Of a stretch of DNA of 64,000 nucleotides, positions 44,856-57,599 are shown one piece after another. The DNA lies in NCBI GenBank assembly GCA_034638255.1, contig JAWPGT010000090.1:1-64000 (forward strand), written 5' to 3'. Under the pieces are notes generated by a model, which did no database searches, was not told the origin of the DNA, and saw nothing but the letters and a program-made list of their open reading frames with translations. Source of the DNA: Coprinus comatus (Eukaryota; Basidiomycota; Agaricomycetes; Agaricales; Agaricaceae). Position numbers and translations under genes: made by a program. How positions within the stretch are numbered: position 1 is the stretch's first letter; each line of letters opens with the position of its first letter.

Positions 44856-45570
44856 GGTTCGGTCTTACAATAACTGCAGATCACTCAGGGTGGAACGCAT
44901 CACTGGTTCTCACGCTCATTAACCAAGGTGTAGTGAATATTTCAAAATCGATTCAATTTGGAATAGTTATAAAACACACAAAAAATAAAACTATGGTGTA
45001 CAAAAACAAAAACATAGAGAAATAGAAAAGAAAAGGTATCCATCAGACAAATCATCCCTCGCATGCTCCCATCATCTCACAGAGTGACCTCCGCAAGACG
45101 ACAAAAAAGAAGCATAAACGTCCTCGAAGACTTTGTTACCAAAGTCTATAAATTCTCGGTTCAAAACGAGGTACGATGTCTAATCATCGTGTGGATATGG
45201 AGGATGTGGCATTTTTAGAAAATGCGAGACTCGGTCAGTTTCTGTAAACAGATCCTGTTCGAGTATGTTCTAAAGAAACAAAAAAGGAGGAGACGAATGT
45301 GTTCGACGAGCAAGTCTATAAAAGAAACTAGAACTTATAATACAAGTAGTGCTGGTGCAGATATACACGTAAACGTACCAGTGTCCCGTACAATCCAATC
45401 ATCAAGGAGAGTTGGCGAGAGAGGGACAGGATAATTATAGATACTCGGATCAACGGGATCGCTGAAGGCCGAAGAATTGGTTGATCCCCAAAAAAGCGTG
45501 GAATAAAGTAATCTAAAATGAGCATTCGTATCTCCAACTCGGCTCTTCTCTCCAAACGCCCTCTTTTCAT
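44856..45570. promoter_or_regulatory. Shared intergenic region between divergent eIF2D and thioesterase genes
   Basis: About 0.7 kb lies between the two divergent start codons and must hold both promoters. No clear TATA box is seen. A short stem (AGACTTTG TTAC CAAAGTCT) lies near 45135. Small frames here are not convincing genes. Confidence 0.45.
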
Positions 45571-47169
45571 ATGTCCGTCCAATCAAGAGCTATAGGCGTT
45601 ATTCAACAACTTTGGTCATTGGATGGCCCATTAACAAATGCTCTCTATGCTGCTATCAAAAATATACCTGTTGCTGCTAAATGGATTGCTATTCTATTGT
45701 TTCTGATTAATGCGAAGTCTTGGCCTGTTATGTGGCATAGTCGGTTTCTAATTTATTTGTTTTTTAATGTGAATGCTAATGTCTTGCTTCTGATATCTCA
45801 CTTGTAGTTCGTGTTTTCAGACCTGTATTTCGAATGAGATTTCAACATAACGTTGTTCTATTACGAACAATGTTCAGTTCACAGGCTATCAGAGATAAAC
45901 GTCTAGATGAATGGTTAGATGGTATCACACCTATAGGTGAAAATCCACTCAAAATGGTTGTCAAATCAAAATCAAGAGCAAGTGAGTGTATCACTTTGCG
46001 TGCGGGGTCTATTATTGACACATTCTTCTATAATAGCAATTGATGATAGCGACTTCAATGGTCATTTAAGCAATTCTAGTTATGCCAAGGTGTGTTAGTT
46101 TTTAGTACAATGGGAAACTCGAACTGTCTGTATTGACTTCATGACTCTATGAATTCGTAATAAGACTTTAGATGGTGCACGATTCAAAGCTGCGGTTGCG
46201 ATGTTTCCCATGTTTTTTGTTAGTGGTGGTTGGATGGCACTTGGTGGTATGTTTATTAGTCTCTTTCTGTGTCGTTTTGGACACAAATTGAATACAAACA
46301 TTTTACTCAATGTCGTATCACATTTTTAAGGAACGCATTTCAGTTATATTCGAGAGATTCCTATGCTTGTGGAGTATGAAGTTAGAACAAGTATTGCTAC
46401 TTGGGATCAAAAATGGGTACGCAATCTTCATCGTTATTAAACATTTCTCTCATCAAGTCTCATACAGCTCTTTATCATTTCCAAATTTGTCAGCAAACCA
46501 AAGGGCAAAGGAAAGAAACCCCAACCCCAACCACCCCAATCCCAATCCGATTCCACCGAAACTAACACTTTGCAAAATGCAAAAGTCAGCAGTGCCGCAG
46601 TCGATAACCTATTCCACGCATCTCTACGAACAGCAACCGATATAACTATACCGTCCAACGCTGATTCACCTTTCAATAACAATACACCACTCGGAACTCG
46701 TATCACTTCAACTCAAGAAACTTCTCAAGCTCTTAAAGCTGTAGCTGCAGGTTTAATTTCAACAGAAGAACCAGATGGAGCTATACTTCATACTATTGCT
46801 ATTTCAGAAGTATGTTTTAAGATTGGTAGGATTACTGTTCCTCCTGTTATTGCTATGGCTGCAAATGGATTATCCGCACCTCCTTCTGGTTCTTCTTCTG
46901 GTTCTTCAATCGAAACCTACTCCAAAACAAACCCACCACCGCATTGGACTAAAGTAAAGAAAATAATGTCAAAACCATATGGAGGAAGTGTCAAGGGGTT
47001 AAAGGAATTTTTGAAAGGTGGTTGGAGAGATGTGAATGAGGATAGTGAGAAGTGGTGGGTGGAAGCTTTAGGAGGAAAAGAAGTTGAGGAGGTTAGGAGA
47101 GCTAGATTAGAGGTCTTTGGAATGTTTAAAAGTGGGATGGAGGGTGCTAGATTGGTTTCGAGTGGTTGA
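45571..47169 (+). CDS. THEM6-like acyl-CoA thioesterase superfamily protein
   Basis: Six exons: 45571-45743, 45821-45981, 46037-46089, 46165-46246, 46331-46416 and 46468-47169. They total 1257 nt (418 codons plus stop), and all phases agree. An N-terminal hydrophobic segment (KWIAILLFLINAKSWPVMW) suggests membrane anchoring. The hotdog-fold core shows DDSDFNGHLSNSSYAK with the conserved Asp and the HLSNSSY signature, then FFVSGGWMALGG, REIPMLVEYEVRTS and VCFKIGRITVPP. A Pro/Gln/Ser-rich insertion (about 46505-46560) separates the core strands, and the C-terminal region is basic and helical. The family is thought to hydrolyse or bind acyl thioesters; the substrate is not predictable. Confidence 0.87.
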
Positions 47170-47593
47170 TTTGAAGGTGTTTTTTTTTTGTGATGATGAT
47201 TGGAGTTATATGTTTATGTGATTTTTCTTGAGTTTTTCTTGAATTTGTTGGTTTTTGGCCACTATCTTTCCTATGATTTTTCTTGTCTCTTTTGATATGT
47301 TTTGATATAGATATTTTAGATTAATTAGATATATAGTCGTATGTATGTAATTTTCCTTGTGGTCCGGTTTGTTGGTGATGGTATAGCTGAAAGTCGGAAG
47401 AAGAAAATGTTGTGGTTCACTGGTGCCACGACCCTCTTGCTTGTCGAAGTAGAAATTGTTTTGAAGACATACTCTCGCCCTGCGAATTAAAAACAAAACC
47501 GTCACGTGAAAATCAACGCAAAGGAAGAATGCTATTTTTAAATCGATACATCATACACCACACTTGTACCTTGCTTGTACCAGACACACCACA

Positions 47594-50493
47594 ATGACAA
47601 TGCAACAAAAGAAACGACCATCGTCCCCATGCAACAAATCGGACTCACCGCCCAAGAAGTTCAGACGCACTCGAGGTAGAGGCTCAATATGCGAGCTCAT
47701 TCCATTACAGGTATGTTGTCCTTGTATAAGACGCGCACAATGGCTGACTATATCCAAGACTTCAAACAGGCTTGAGCATTCCAGCACCAATGGTACTAGT
47801 TCCAAACAAGACGACGACACCGACGCGGATGTTCCAATCCCCACAGTTGAGCAGAGGGTGATGGAATCTCGCCTCAAGAATCGTAGATACCATAGTCTGG
47901 ATCTCGTCGAACACGTATTTGGTGCTACTGTTTCTCGTGCGTTGGCGGCCGAGGTCCTCCTTGGGTTCGTCCGGCTCGGCATCGTAGGACTTACCATCGA
48001 CGGTCAAGCTCCCACTCCTGAACAAGTAATTGATGCCTGTGCGGAAGCCTATGATATCTTAGACAGTGTGCTTACCGAAAAGAAACACCATACCAAAATC
48101 AAATCCTATGACTGGTCTTTTGCACCTAATTTGGCTGACGAAGGAGCGGAGGGTACTGCGCGATTTCTCAATGCAATTGCAGTAATTGCCTACCACATTG
48201 CTTCTTCCCTCAAAGGTGATACGAGCTTCAAGAATCATGACATTACAACGTTCTGGAGACGTGCTTTTTGCTCTGATCGACAATTTATTGTTGCCATCCC
48301 TTCGAAAGCGTTCACAAAAGATAAACCCACCGCTGATGGCAAGGATCAATACACCTCGCTATATGAACACATCACCAACCACGTTCTCACCAAATCTCAT
48401 CTTCCCGTCCCTCTTCCCAGTCCCAAACCCTACGTTTCCTCCAACACAACTCAAATGCACAATTTTCTCCAATCGTCAGTAGCTGGGATAGACTTTGACA
48501 ACGAGGCCCTGTCAAAGTATGATTACACTTATGTCAACAGGGAATACATCGATTTTGCCAAGGTATCCTGTACTGGCGAGGCTACAACGTCTGTTCACCC
48601 CAGAGGTGTCACTCAAGAACTGATATACATGGAGCAGCAACGTATAGCCCAGCCCCAGCGCCGCTTCGTACTTGGTTTGGCAGTTTCGGATGGAAAAATG
48701 ACACTATGTCGAGCTGATCCCATCGGGACTGAGGAGTGTACCATTCCTCTCGATTGTGGGAGTGGTATTTTGGAAGCTATAAGGGTTATACTGGGGTTTG
48801 CGACGGCCAACCAAGAAGATTTTGGACAAAGTCCACAGTTTGAAACTAGCAAAGATGGTAACTCGTTGTACTTCAACACTCCATCTGAACCGGCACAACG
48901 ATATTATCTCCATCATTTTGTCAATGATGATTTATCTCTTGTAGGTCGGATGACGAGAGTGTGGTGTGCATACCGGCAGGTTGAGACGGAAGATGAAATA
49001 ACAAGGCTCATGCATGAAGATGATCAACGAAATCTTGTAAGGAATGGCAAAGATGTCTTTGTTGGTCCTTACGCACTCAAACTGCAATATGGTGATCACG
49101 CTTCGATGTGTATAAGCGAAGAAATCAAGAGGGTTGTTGAAGAAGAACGACGGATGGATAATAAGACTGGTGTGCTAAATATTCTTGTTCCTGAAGAGTA
49201 AGTCTTTATTTCTTTCACTTTGATTCTAATTCAAATGCATCACTCAGAACATTTGAGGGTGAAAGTGTCATGGATGGCATCCGGGGATTTTATGGGGATG
49301 ATGGCGTACCAGAAGCAATGAAAAGTCTCGCCCGACATCAAGAAATCGTAATTGTTTCATTGTTTAAGCGAACGTTGGATGAGTACGAGTCCTTCGCAGA
49401 AGTCGCTCGCGCGGTGGCTGACGGGTATCGAGGTACGTACTCGACTCATCATCCTGTTTGTTTCAACTCATATAGTCTTGTTAGCTATTGAATGGTTGAA
49501 GAGCAAGGGGTTTCTGCATCGTGACATTAGTGATGGAAACCTATTGTTGTCACGAGAGGAACCAACATTATTCAAGGAACCATATTCCCCGAACTCTACT
49601 GACCTGCTTTGTCGGAGGAAGGTTTCTTCTCCAGAAGGAGTCTATGGTCTCCTCCATGATTTTGACATGGCTGGTTTAGTCAATACTGTGCGTAGTCCTA
49701 TATGATTCTAATTCATAAGACTCACATTCGACTCGCACAATGTAGCCTTCAACAAACCGTCCGTTACGAATGGTCAGACTTAATTTATTCATACTCAGTT
49801 GTCATCTGACCTGCATCTTAGGGGACAACAGCATTCATGTCCATCCGCGTCTTGAAGAACGACTTTAACGGACTAACCAATACCTTCCACACGCATGGAG
49901 CAGCAGATGATGTGAATTACTTTCAATATAGTTACTAGATTTCGTTACTGATTAAAGTTGTTCAGGCAGAAAGCCTATTTTATGTCCTTTATCTGTTTCC
50001 ATTCAGCAATGGTGGTCCTCAAACTCCAGTGTATCCCAACGAGCGGCTTCTCGTTGACAAAGATGCAGTATGGCCTGAACCAATAATAGCATGGGTCCGA
50101 GGGCGAAATTCAGCAGAGCTTGGTGATCTCAAAGCTGGATTCTTCAATCACAACTGGCGACTGACTAATCCTCTGCTTGACTTTGGAGAGTGTATTAAGA
50201 AGCATTGGCCTACAAAGGATGAAAAAATGAAAGAGGTAACGGTAGAGAGGAGGGAGGCAGAAAAGAGAAGGAAGATGTGGTATGAACTTGTTACATTGCT
50301 TCATGATAGGTTCTTGTGGCGAGATGTCTACAGAATGGAGAAAGGTCAACCATCTAAATGGCACATTCAACTTGGATTTCATATTGAAGAATCCCTTCCC
50401 CGACTCATTAAAGCATTGGACAAGGTTTTTCGTGAGTATTTGGATGGTCATAATGACATGTATACTAAACTTGAATACAGGTACCAACCCTGA
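47594..50493 (+). CDS. FunK1-type fungal protein kinase, copy B
   Basis: Exons 47594-49197, 49248-49432, 49476-49687, 49822-49911 and 49966-50493 give 872 codons plus stop if exon 1 is unspliced. A 48-nt GTATGT..CAAG segment (47711-47758) could be an additional in-frame intron. The N-terminus is basic (PPKKFRRTRGRG). The kinase part has HRDISDGNLLL, HDFDMAG, the activation-segment GTTAFMSIRV and DDAESLFYVLYL. Exon borders are at the same positions as in copy A, and protein identity is high in exons 2-3. Copy B lacks the Lys/Asn insert. It has no visible disruption and is the better candidate for a working gene. Confidence 0.88.
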
Positions 50494-51017
50494 TTACCAA
50501 GTTTGAACCAAAGGTTAAAACCCAAGTAGCAGGAAAATAGTCACACTGAAGCAATGTTGAGAAACTTTGGACAAGTTCAAATTGCCTACCGCATAAACAG
50601 TAAACAACCTTTTTATTATGCTTATGTTTTGTTTCTTCATCTAATGAATAGAATCCCATTAACTTCGATATGCCATTCTTTCCATTCTGTTTACGATTTC
50701 ATGATATGATGATGATTAGTAGAAGATTGCTTTCAACGGTCTCTTCTTCAAGATCAAATCACTCCAGAGTCTACTCACAAGCAGGATGATCTTCCCCTAA
50801 CTTTCCCTTGTTCTACCATTTTCGAAGGAAGATTACCATCAATGCTCATACTCTCAGCGTTGCCATTGAAGCAAACACCCCTTCTCATACCTTTTCAAAC
50901 ATTACCATTGGTGAAAGACGACTCTCCATTCTAATGGACTAGAGATCTGGGGGGCTGGCACACGCTTTTTATGTTACTAAGGGTAAATAAACATTGTCGG
51001 TCGATTATCTATTATGT
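50494..51017. other. Intergenic, no gene seen
   Basis: Spacer after FunK1-B. No convincing frame or repeat, apart from the thioesterase-tail duplicate that follows. Confidence 0.4.
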
Positions 51018-51345
51018 ACATTACTTATTAAAGGGTGGGAGGAATTTTGAGAGAAGTTTCTCTTTAGGGGGTCAAGTTGAAGATGTTTGGGGGGATAGGT
51101 TGGAGGCTTTGGTCTCCTTAAGAGTGGGATGGAAGGTGCGAAAATGGTTTCGAGTGTTTGAAGGTTTTTGGGAGTTGCAATTTTTTCGAGAGGTTGGTGA
51201 TGATGACATAGGTGAAATTTTCTTGTGTTTTTTTTTGTTGATTGTTGGACATAATAATCACTATCATTCCATCTCTTATGATTTTTCTTTTCGCCTCTTG
51301 ATATATTTTGATGTAGATATTTTAGATTGATTAGATAGAGGGTTT
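51018..51345 (+). pseudogene. Duplicated 3' end and downstream flank of the thioesterase gene
   Basis: The segment follows thioesterase positions about 47035-47335 in order: GTGGGATGGAAGGTGC, TGGTTTCGAGTG, the T-run, then TATGATTTTTCTT, GATATTTTAGATT and GATTAGATA. Divergence is substantial. It lies on the other side of FunK1-B, as if that kinase had been placed between two copies of the thioesterase tail. Confidence 0.65.
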
Positions 51346-51483
51346 CTCCAAATCTTCAACATCCCACCATTTTCTTGTAGGTGGCTTTGTTCTGGACAAT
51401 TGATTCGTTCCAAGGGGTAAATAGTAAAAAAAAGACAAGATATATAGTTAAAACATGGATTGAAATTAACACGCATTGGCAAT

Positions 51484-54400
51484 TCAAGCAATGCTACTGG
51501 TCTCCAAATTCCAGTAACTCTCAGCGTACTCAAGGATCGCACGATCGGAGCTAAACTTGCCCATCTGTAGAGAATAATTCAGCACACAAACAACAGAAAA
51601 ATTCTACATCATTTGCATACCTTCGCAGTTGTCCTAATAGACTTTTTGATCCACTCATCCCTATCTGCGTATGCCTCATCAACCATGGCAAGAGCGGCAA
51701 TATAAGAATCGAAGTCATCAGAGAGGAGGTAGTAGTCTCCTTGACGGATAGTGTTCAAGAGACTAAACAAGCACTTATTAGAGTATTGTTGCTTTGAATT
51801 ATTCGACGTACGGTTCATAAACTCCATGATCGCCAAACAGTCCAGTAGAGACAGTTTCCAAGACGTTTGCGAGAGCAGGGCACTTCTCTTCAAGGGGAAC
51901 CGGGTGATAGGTGTGTTGGTACCGGAGATCCTCCACGGCACTACATTAAGAGGTCAGCTTGTCGTTTAACAAGATAAAATACGAGTATCAACATACGGTG
52001 TCAAATGACCAAAGAAGACTAAAAAGTAAATTGCGTAAACAATGAGCTTTAAGAAAGACCGACCATATCACTTACAAACATTGTTTTCTCCAACTTCCTC
52101 GGCAATCTCAATATTTGCACCATCTAATCGGTAATGTCAATACTTGGTCACAAATAACATGATGACCCTTGTTGCTCACCGACTGTGCCTAGGAGAAGAC
52201 CTCCATTCAGGCAGAACTTCATGTTCGATGTACCAGAGGCTTCGGTTCCAGCAGTAGAAATATGTTGACTCAGATCTGAGGCAGGAATTAAGACCTCTGC
52301 CAAAGATACAGAATAATCTGGGAGGAAATAGAGTTGGAGGAAATCCTTCGTGTCAGTGTCCTCATTAATGATTCGAGCAACGTTGACGATGAGACGAATG
52401 GTCTAATGGACAGTAACTCATAAGATGATGAAGCATTGTTCAATGAATGACACCCACTAGTTTGGCAATGTAATCTATTCGCTAGGTCAGCCAACAGTCG
52501 CGTATAGATGATAGGGTAACATACAGGCAGGTGCAGCTTTTCCAGCAAAGAATACAACCTTACGCACAGATTTCTTTCGTTCTGCCACTGTCATGTTTTT
52601 GAGAGCAAGGTAGCGCTGTAGGAAAAAAAAGTTCAACTTCATGGTTTAGAAATGATCACACTAAACGTACATGAATGACTCCCAAAATGTTTAGAGTTTG
52701 GCGCTTTGTGAAGCATTAGTTTTAATCCTTTTTTAAACATATAAGAAGATACCTTGTATTCATGAAGGCGCTGGGAATACAAATTATCAGTATGGAGAGT
52801 AAATTGGAAAGAGCACAATACACACCTTGATTTGAACATCAAACAAAGCATCGGTTCGAATGGTCATACCCAAAGTAGTTTCAATATAGTGGGCCAGTCG
52901 TTCCTTGTTGCGCTGCTTGATGGCAGCCCATTGATTTCGGAAGGATTTGACCTCAGCGAAAGGGAGTAATCCTTCGAGCTTGGTAAGATCCTTTAACCAG
53001 ACACTTCTATCGATTTTGAGGGTTTTTGTAACAAGTGCGCTGAGTTCTGGATTGCACTGAAACATCATGAGGGGTGACATATTCATTCATAAACGAAATA
53101 CTTGCCTGGTCTAGCCAACGGCGGGGAGTAACTGGGGTGTTTATTACAATTAGTCTAGAGCCTTAGGGACAAATTATGAGGGTGTTTACCTCCGTTCGTA
53201 ACGTTTCCAAATCTGCAGCCCAGTTGAATATAAACTCATAGGATATTGGATAGAGAACGTACTTGCTAATACCCTCAAACTCAACGAAGTCTTTCAGGAT
53301 GGTGGTTTGTACAAGTTCAGAGTGGAGCTGGATTCGAGTTAAGTGATGTCAATGATTTTTAGGAAAACGATGACATACCTCAGCAACACCATTTACTTTA
53401 CGACTACCTGTTGTTACGGTCATCGGTCTGGGCCACATAGATAAATGTTAATGGACATACCGATACATGCCAGGTAAGCCATGCGGACTTGTTTAGGGAA
53501 GCCCTCTATAGGTCGTGTCAATAAAATCACCTTGAGTAAACCCATTACCACATACCTTCGATCAATGACATTCTACTAAGTCTTTCACGATCACCTGGGA
53601 ACTTCTTCTCCACCGCTAGAAACAGTAAGTACTCGCTTCCAAAATATAAGAATACAAGTGAATTGTACCTTGAAGAAAGTACATATTCTGAGAGAAGATT
53701 GGTCAAAGAAAATGTGTGATAGCCCAGAATACGTACAATATCATAGATGATCTGCATGTGTCTAGGCAATGATATTTAATAAGCTTTAGAGTCCACATGG
53801 ATTTCTCTGCTTACCTGGGAATAACATGCTCCATGAGCGGCACTGGCCATGTCTCCAATGCCTCCTATAAAAACATTCAATAATCGTCCAACGAAATAAA
53901 AGACAGATTACTCACGGGCAATACTGTATGATTAGTATAAAAGAAGGTATTTGTCACAATCTGCCATGCAGCATCCCAGGACAGTTCTTCGTCGTCGATC
54001 AAAATACGCATTAACTCCGGGATGGCCAAGGTCGGGTGAGTCTGGATAGTAGATTATGATCAGCCAAACCATCAAAGCTGAGGCTTCAAAAACGACTTGC
54101 ATCATTGAGCTGGATGGCAGCGTCTAGTAGGTTGGATTAGAACCAAAAAACAGATTGATATACATTGAAGACCTACAATCAGGGAACTCGGTGATTGGTT
54201 TTTCGGTGTTTTTGAAACGACGGAGAATGTCAGCCAAACTGGCTGCCGTCCAGAAACTAGATGTCATTTAGCAAGCATAGTAATATCAAGACCAACAAGC
54301 TACTCACTACTGCTGTTTCAGCCTCAACTCCTTTCCAACTGTTACAAGAGGTTAGATCGGTCAGGTAGATTGTCGAAAAGCTTACAGGTCCTGTGTTCAG

Positions 54401-55906
54401 GTCAGGTATAATGTAAATGTTGACTATGAGCGAACACGTACGTATGGTCATTAGGGTACAAGACTGAAGTGATGGCTGCAGCACTATTGGACGACTCAAC
54501 GGCATCCTTGTAGTTACCAGCTAATATATACGTGAGCATATCAAAATTGCATGAATATGACCGTGGGTGTCCATACCATTGAAGGAGTTTAAATCGAATC
54601 CTCGCTTAGGCTTACTCTCCCAAAGCCTCAGGTTGTTGGTCGTTTTGGTGCCATAACCGGGAATCATCACATCATATGCGATAGCTAAGACCTCCTGGCC
54701 GCCAGTCCAAACAGCACGTCCACTTCCATCAGAGAAACGTTCGGAATGACCGTAGAAACGGACTTCGTAGGTAACGTCTAGACGAGGGAGCTACAAACAA
54801 TAGATTAAATATCTATATATGTTTAAGGGCAAGCATAGACATACCTCCCATGGATTTTGAGAATCCAACCATGGATCAGGGGCCTAAAGGAATCCTTACT
54901 ACGGAGACGATAATGTGGTGAACATGTGTGACATACCTCGAGCTGGTTGCCTTCCGGAGAGATCAACTGCTGGAAAATGCCATACTGATACCTTAAACCA
55001 TAGCCCCAGACGGGAAGTTCCTGGAAAACATATCAACATCCCATCATCCTTTCAAATGCAAGTCAGGATTGCAACATACCTGAGAAGCGGACGAATCAAG
55101 GTAACAAGCAGCCAATCGACCAAGACCACCATTTCCGAGAGCAGCATCGCGTTCCTTAGAGAGAAGATCTTCCATGTTGAAACCAAGTTTTTCCACCCCC
55201 TCGGTATATTTGTCCTTCAAGCCAAGGTTCAAGAGCTACCAAAACGTGTGAGCATACTGAATATGGCCATATGTTATAATATGGAACTGAAACTGACAGC
55301 ATTATCCAATGTGCGACCCATCAAAAATTCCAGAGAGAGGTAGTACGCGCGTTTAGGGGATTTGCGAGTATAGTTCAATTGCGTCTCGTTCCAGTTGAGC
55401 TACAGATTGATAATGAGCTACGCATATACTCGATAAACGAGAATCAACTGACCAAGAGATTATCCCTAACAGACAGGGCAGCAGCCTGATATGCACCAAG
55501 ATCATCTATGACGCGATTTAAACACCAAAGTAACGCGATAGAGCAAAGAGTCGCAGACCTAAGTTGTATGCTTGACGAGCAAGGGAGGTTTGGACATGAT
55601 TGATGATAGACTTGGTGATAGAGGGTACGTCTGAACTATTGATCAGCCAATAGCCATGATAATATGCGTGTGAATTGAATAGCATACACACCCTTATCGA
55701 GCCCTCGCAATCCAGCCTTCCATGTTTTCTCGTCTCCCCTGGGCCACTTTTCCTTTCCAGTAGCATCGGTCTCCGGGAAATAACCTGCTATGAGTTAGCA
55801 ATACGATAACTCGGTATGGGAGTGGTATCTTGCCTGTAAGGGTGCGGACGTGCCTCCTTGCGCGATGGGGCTTTCCTATGGTCTTTGGGTCGATTGTTGA
55901 GGTCAT
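51484..55906 (-). CDS. GPH1: Glycogen phosphorylase
   Basis: Releases glucose-1-phosphate from glycogen in the cytosol. The ATG at 55906 gives [20 protein letters not shown], followed by an intron. About twenty short exons follow on the minus strand. Recognisable blocks in order are [20 protein letters not shown] near 55.15 kb, [19 protein letters not shown] near 54.65 kb, [20 protein letters not shown] near 54.03 kb, [15 protein letters not shown] near 53.88 kb, [12 protein letters not shown] near 52.55 kb, and the cofactor region [20 protein letters not shown] near 52.22 kb. The C-terminus ([20 protein letters not shown], then an intron, then [16 protein letters not shown]) ends at 51484. 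No disruption was noticed, though not every exon junction was traced. It is a single-copy core gene and marks the host island. Confidence 0.9.
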
Positions 55907-57599
55907 CGTGTTGTGCGATGACAGACGATGGGAAAGAAAGGAAGGAGGAGAGAGGGGCTGAAGCGGGGTTATAAGGGAAATGGTATCTCTCTTGTTCTTC
56001 CAGACGTCATCATCTTTTTCTTTCCTTTTCCGGACCGTGGCCCCCTCAACCGGCTTCCGGACTCCTGTGTATTTGAATATTGTTGGCTGTTCACCCAGAT
56101 TTCCACAACTGTCTTCAACAGATCAGCTCCGAATACAGTAATTAGCTGCAGGGCTACTGTGGAAACGAGCGGGACAAACAAAACCGAGGTTTTAACATAT
56201 CTTCTGATCTCGCCAAACGTCCGAGGAGTGCCAGTGCTTGTCTGAGAAGAAACTAAGAGCGATTTTTGCGGCAAGATTAGATGATAATAGAAACACACCT
56301 ACCTGCAATCCTCGTGCTCGTGTGCAAGAATAGCGTTTTCCAATCCTCCAAACCGGAGTTGGACTTATCATACCCAGTAAAAAGCTGTCTGCCCCTGATA
56401 AAATCCTAGGCGATGTCGTTATCCAACATTGCCCAGAAATTCGAATACAGAATAGATATGTATTCAACAGCCCCTCAATTTGCAATGGGACCCCAGTCCA
56501 CTTGGAAGCATGCAACAAAGGAATACATGAAGCCTTTCTAAAGCCACCTTCAGCTCAGAGTAATCCGCCCCGGGTAAACCAATGGGCTGTTAAAGAACAT
56601 CGATCAAAATCCCTACTCAATTTACCCTTGAGTAACGCCAGTCCGACGTCCCGACCTTGGATAAGTAAGACGCTGTCTTTCAGGATGGAGTTTATATGTT
56701 GAACGTCACCTGAGGAAGAAGTATCTGTCAAAGAGCGAATTTCTAATCATGCTGTTCAACATGCAGATCCTCCAAAGAGTCTCATTCACAAGTCAACTTT
56801 GTGAAGTCGTTTTTCTAGGGACATGGGCGAAGAGGTTGATGGGGCGATGCTACGCTGAGAGCGTAAATGCAAGCGCTTACCGCCAATCCTGTCGCCACAA
56901 TCAGATAATCACATTTGTGCATCAGAATAAAGGTACTTAGAAAGTACAATAACCACCGCTGGAAGGTAACTCAACGAACTGCACTTGTATGTTTCTGTCA
57001 TTGTATGTATTAATGAGGCTTCGCGATCTTCGACATCCACAGTATCTCTAAACTAGTGCTTTCCGGAGTACAATGGTGAGTCGTGACTGGGAAAAGCATT
57101 CGTAAGTATAGAAAAAGATACCACAAAGCAATGCGGGAAATAGAACAATGCACACTAATATACACACCTTCAAGACAGATGGATGCGGATATCGGATCCA
57201 AAGAAATAGTATGCCTCCGAGACTCATGATCGAAAATCAAAGTTCTGATTCCAATTTCAAGGTCTCAGCATCGTGGCTCGGAGCCCAGATGCAGATTCCC
57301 CTCATTACGGTGCGCGAAACGTCCGTGGCTCAAATTCCCGCGCGCGACTTTCGGTACGTCACTTGTCACATAACGCCTGTGACTTCTGATTATCGTTTCC
57401 ATCCATCGATAGTCAGATCATCACTTTTCAGACGACGAAAGTTGCAGAAAACACAACAAATTAATTAGGTAGGATGTGTATAGAACTATAGTGGGTGTAA
57501 AGTATTAAAAAAAAGGAGTGTAAAGAGGTAGAGAAATATGTAAATAGGGGGTATTATCTTGAATTAAGAGTAGTAGTAAGAAGCGAGTGTAATGAGACA
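55907..57599. other. Intergenic region upstream of glycogen phosphorylase
   Basis: About 1.7 kb with no convincing gene on either strand. The short open frames lack recognisable domains or splice structure. The part near 55.9-56.1 kb should contain the GPH1 promoter. Near 57.48-57.56 kb the sequence is purine-rich. Confidence 0.45.

Noticed and set aside
45120..45175. Hairpin with a T-arm-like loop (CGGTTCAAAA), possible tRNA
   Set aside because: The loop is one base too long for a T arm, and no acceptor, D or anticodon arms can be drawn.
55928..57468. Several 60-110-codon frames upstream of glycogen phosphorylase
   Set aside because: They have no recognisable domain, no consistent intron structure and no partner elsewhere in the window.
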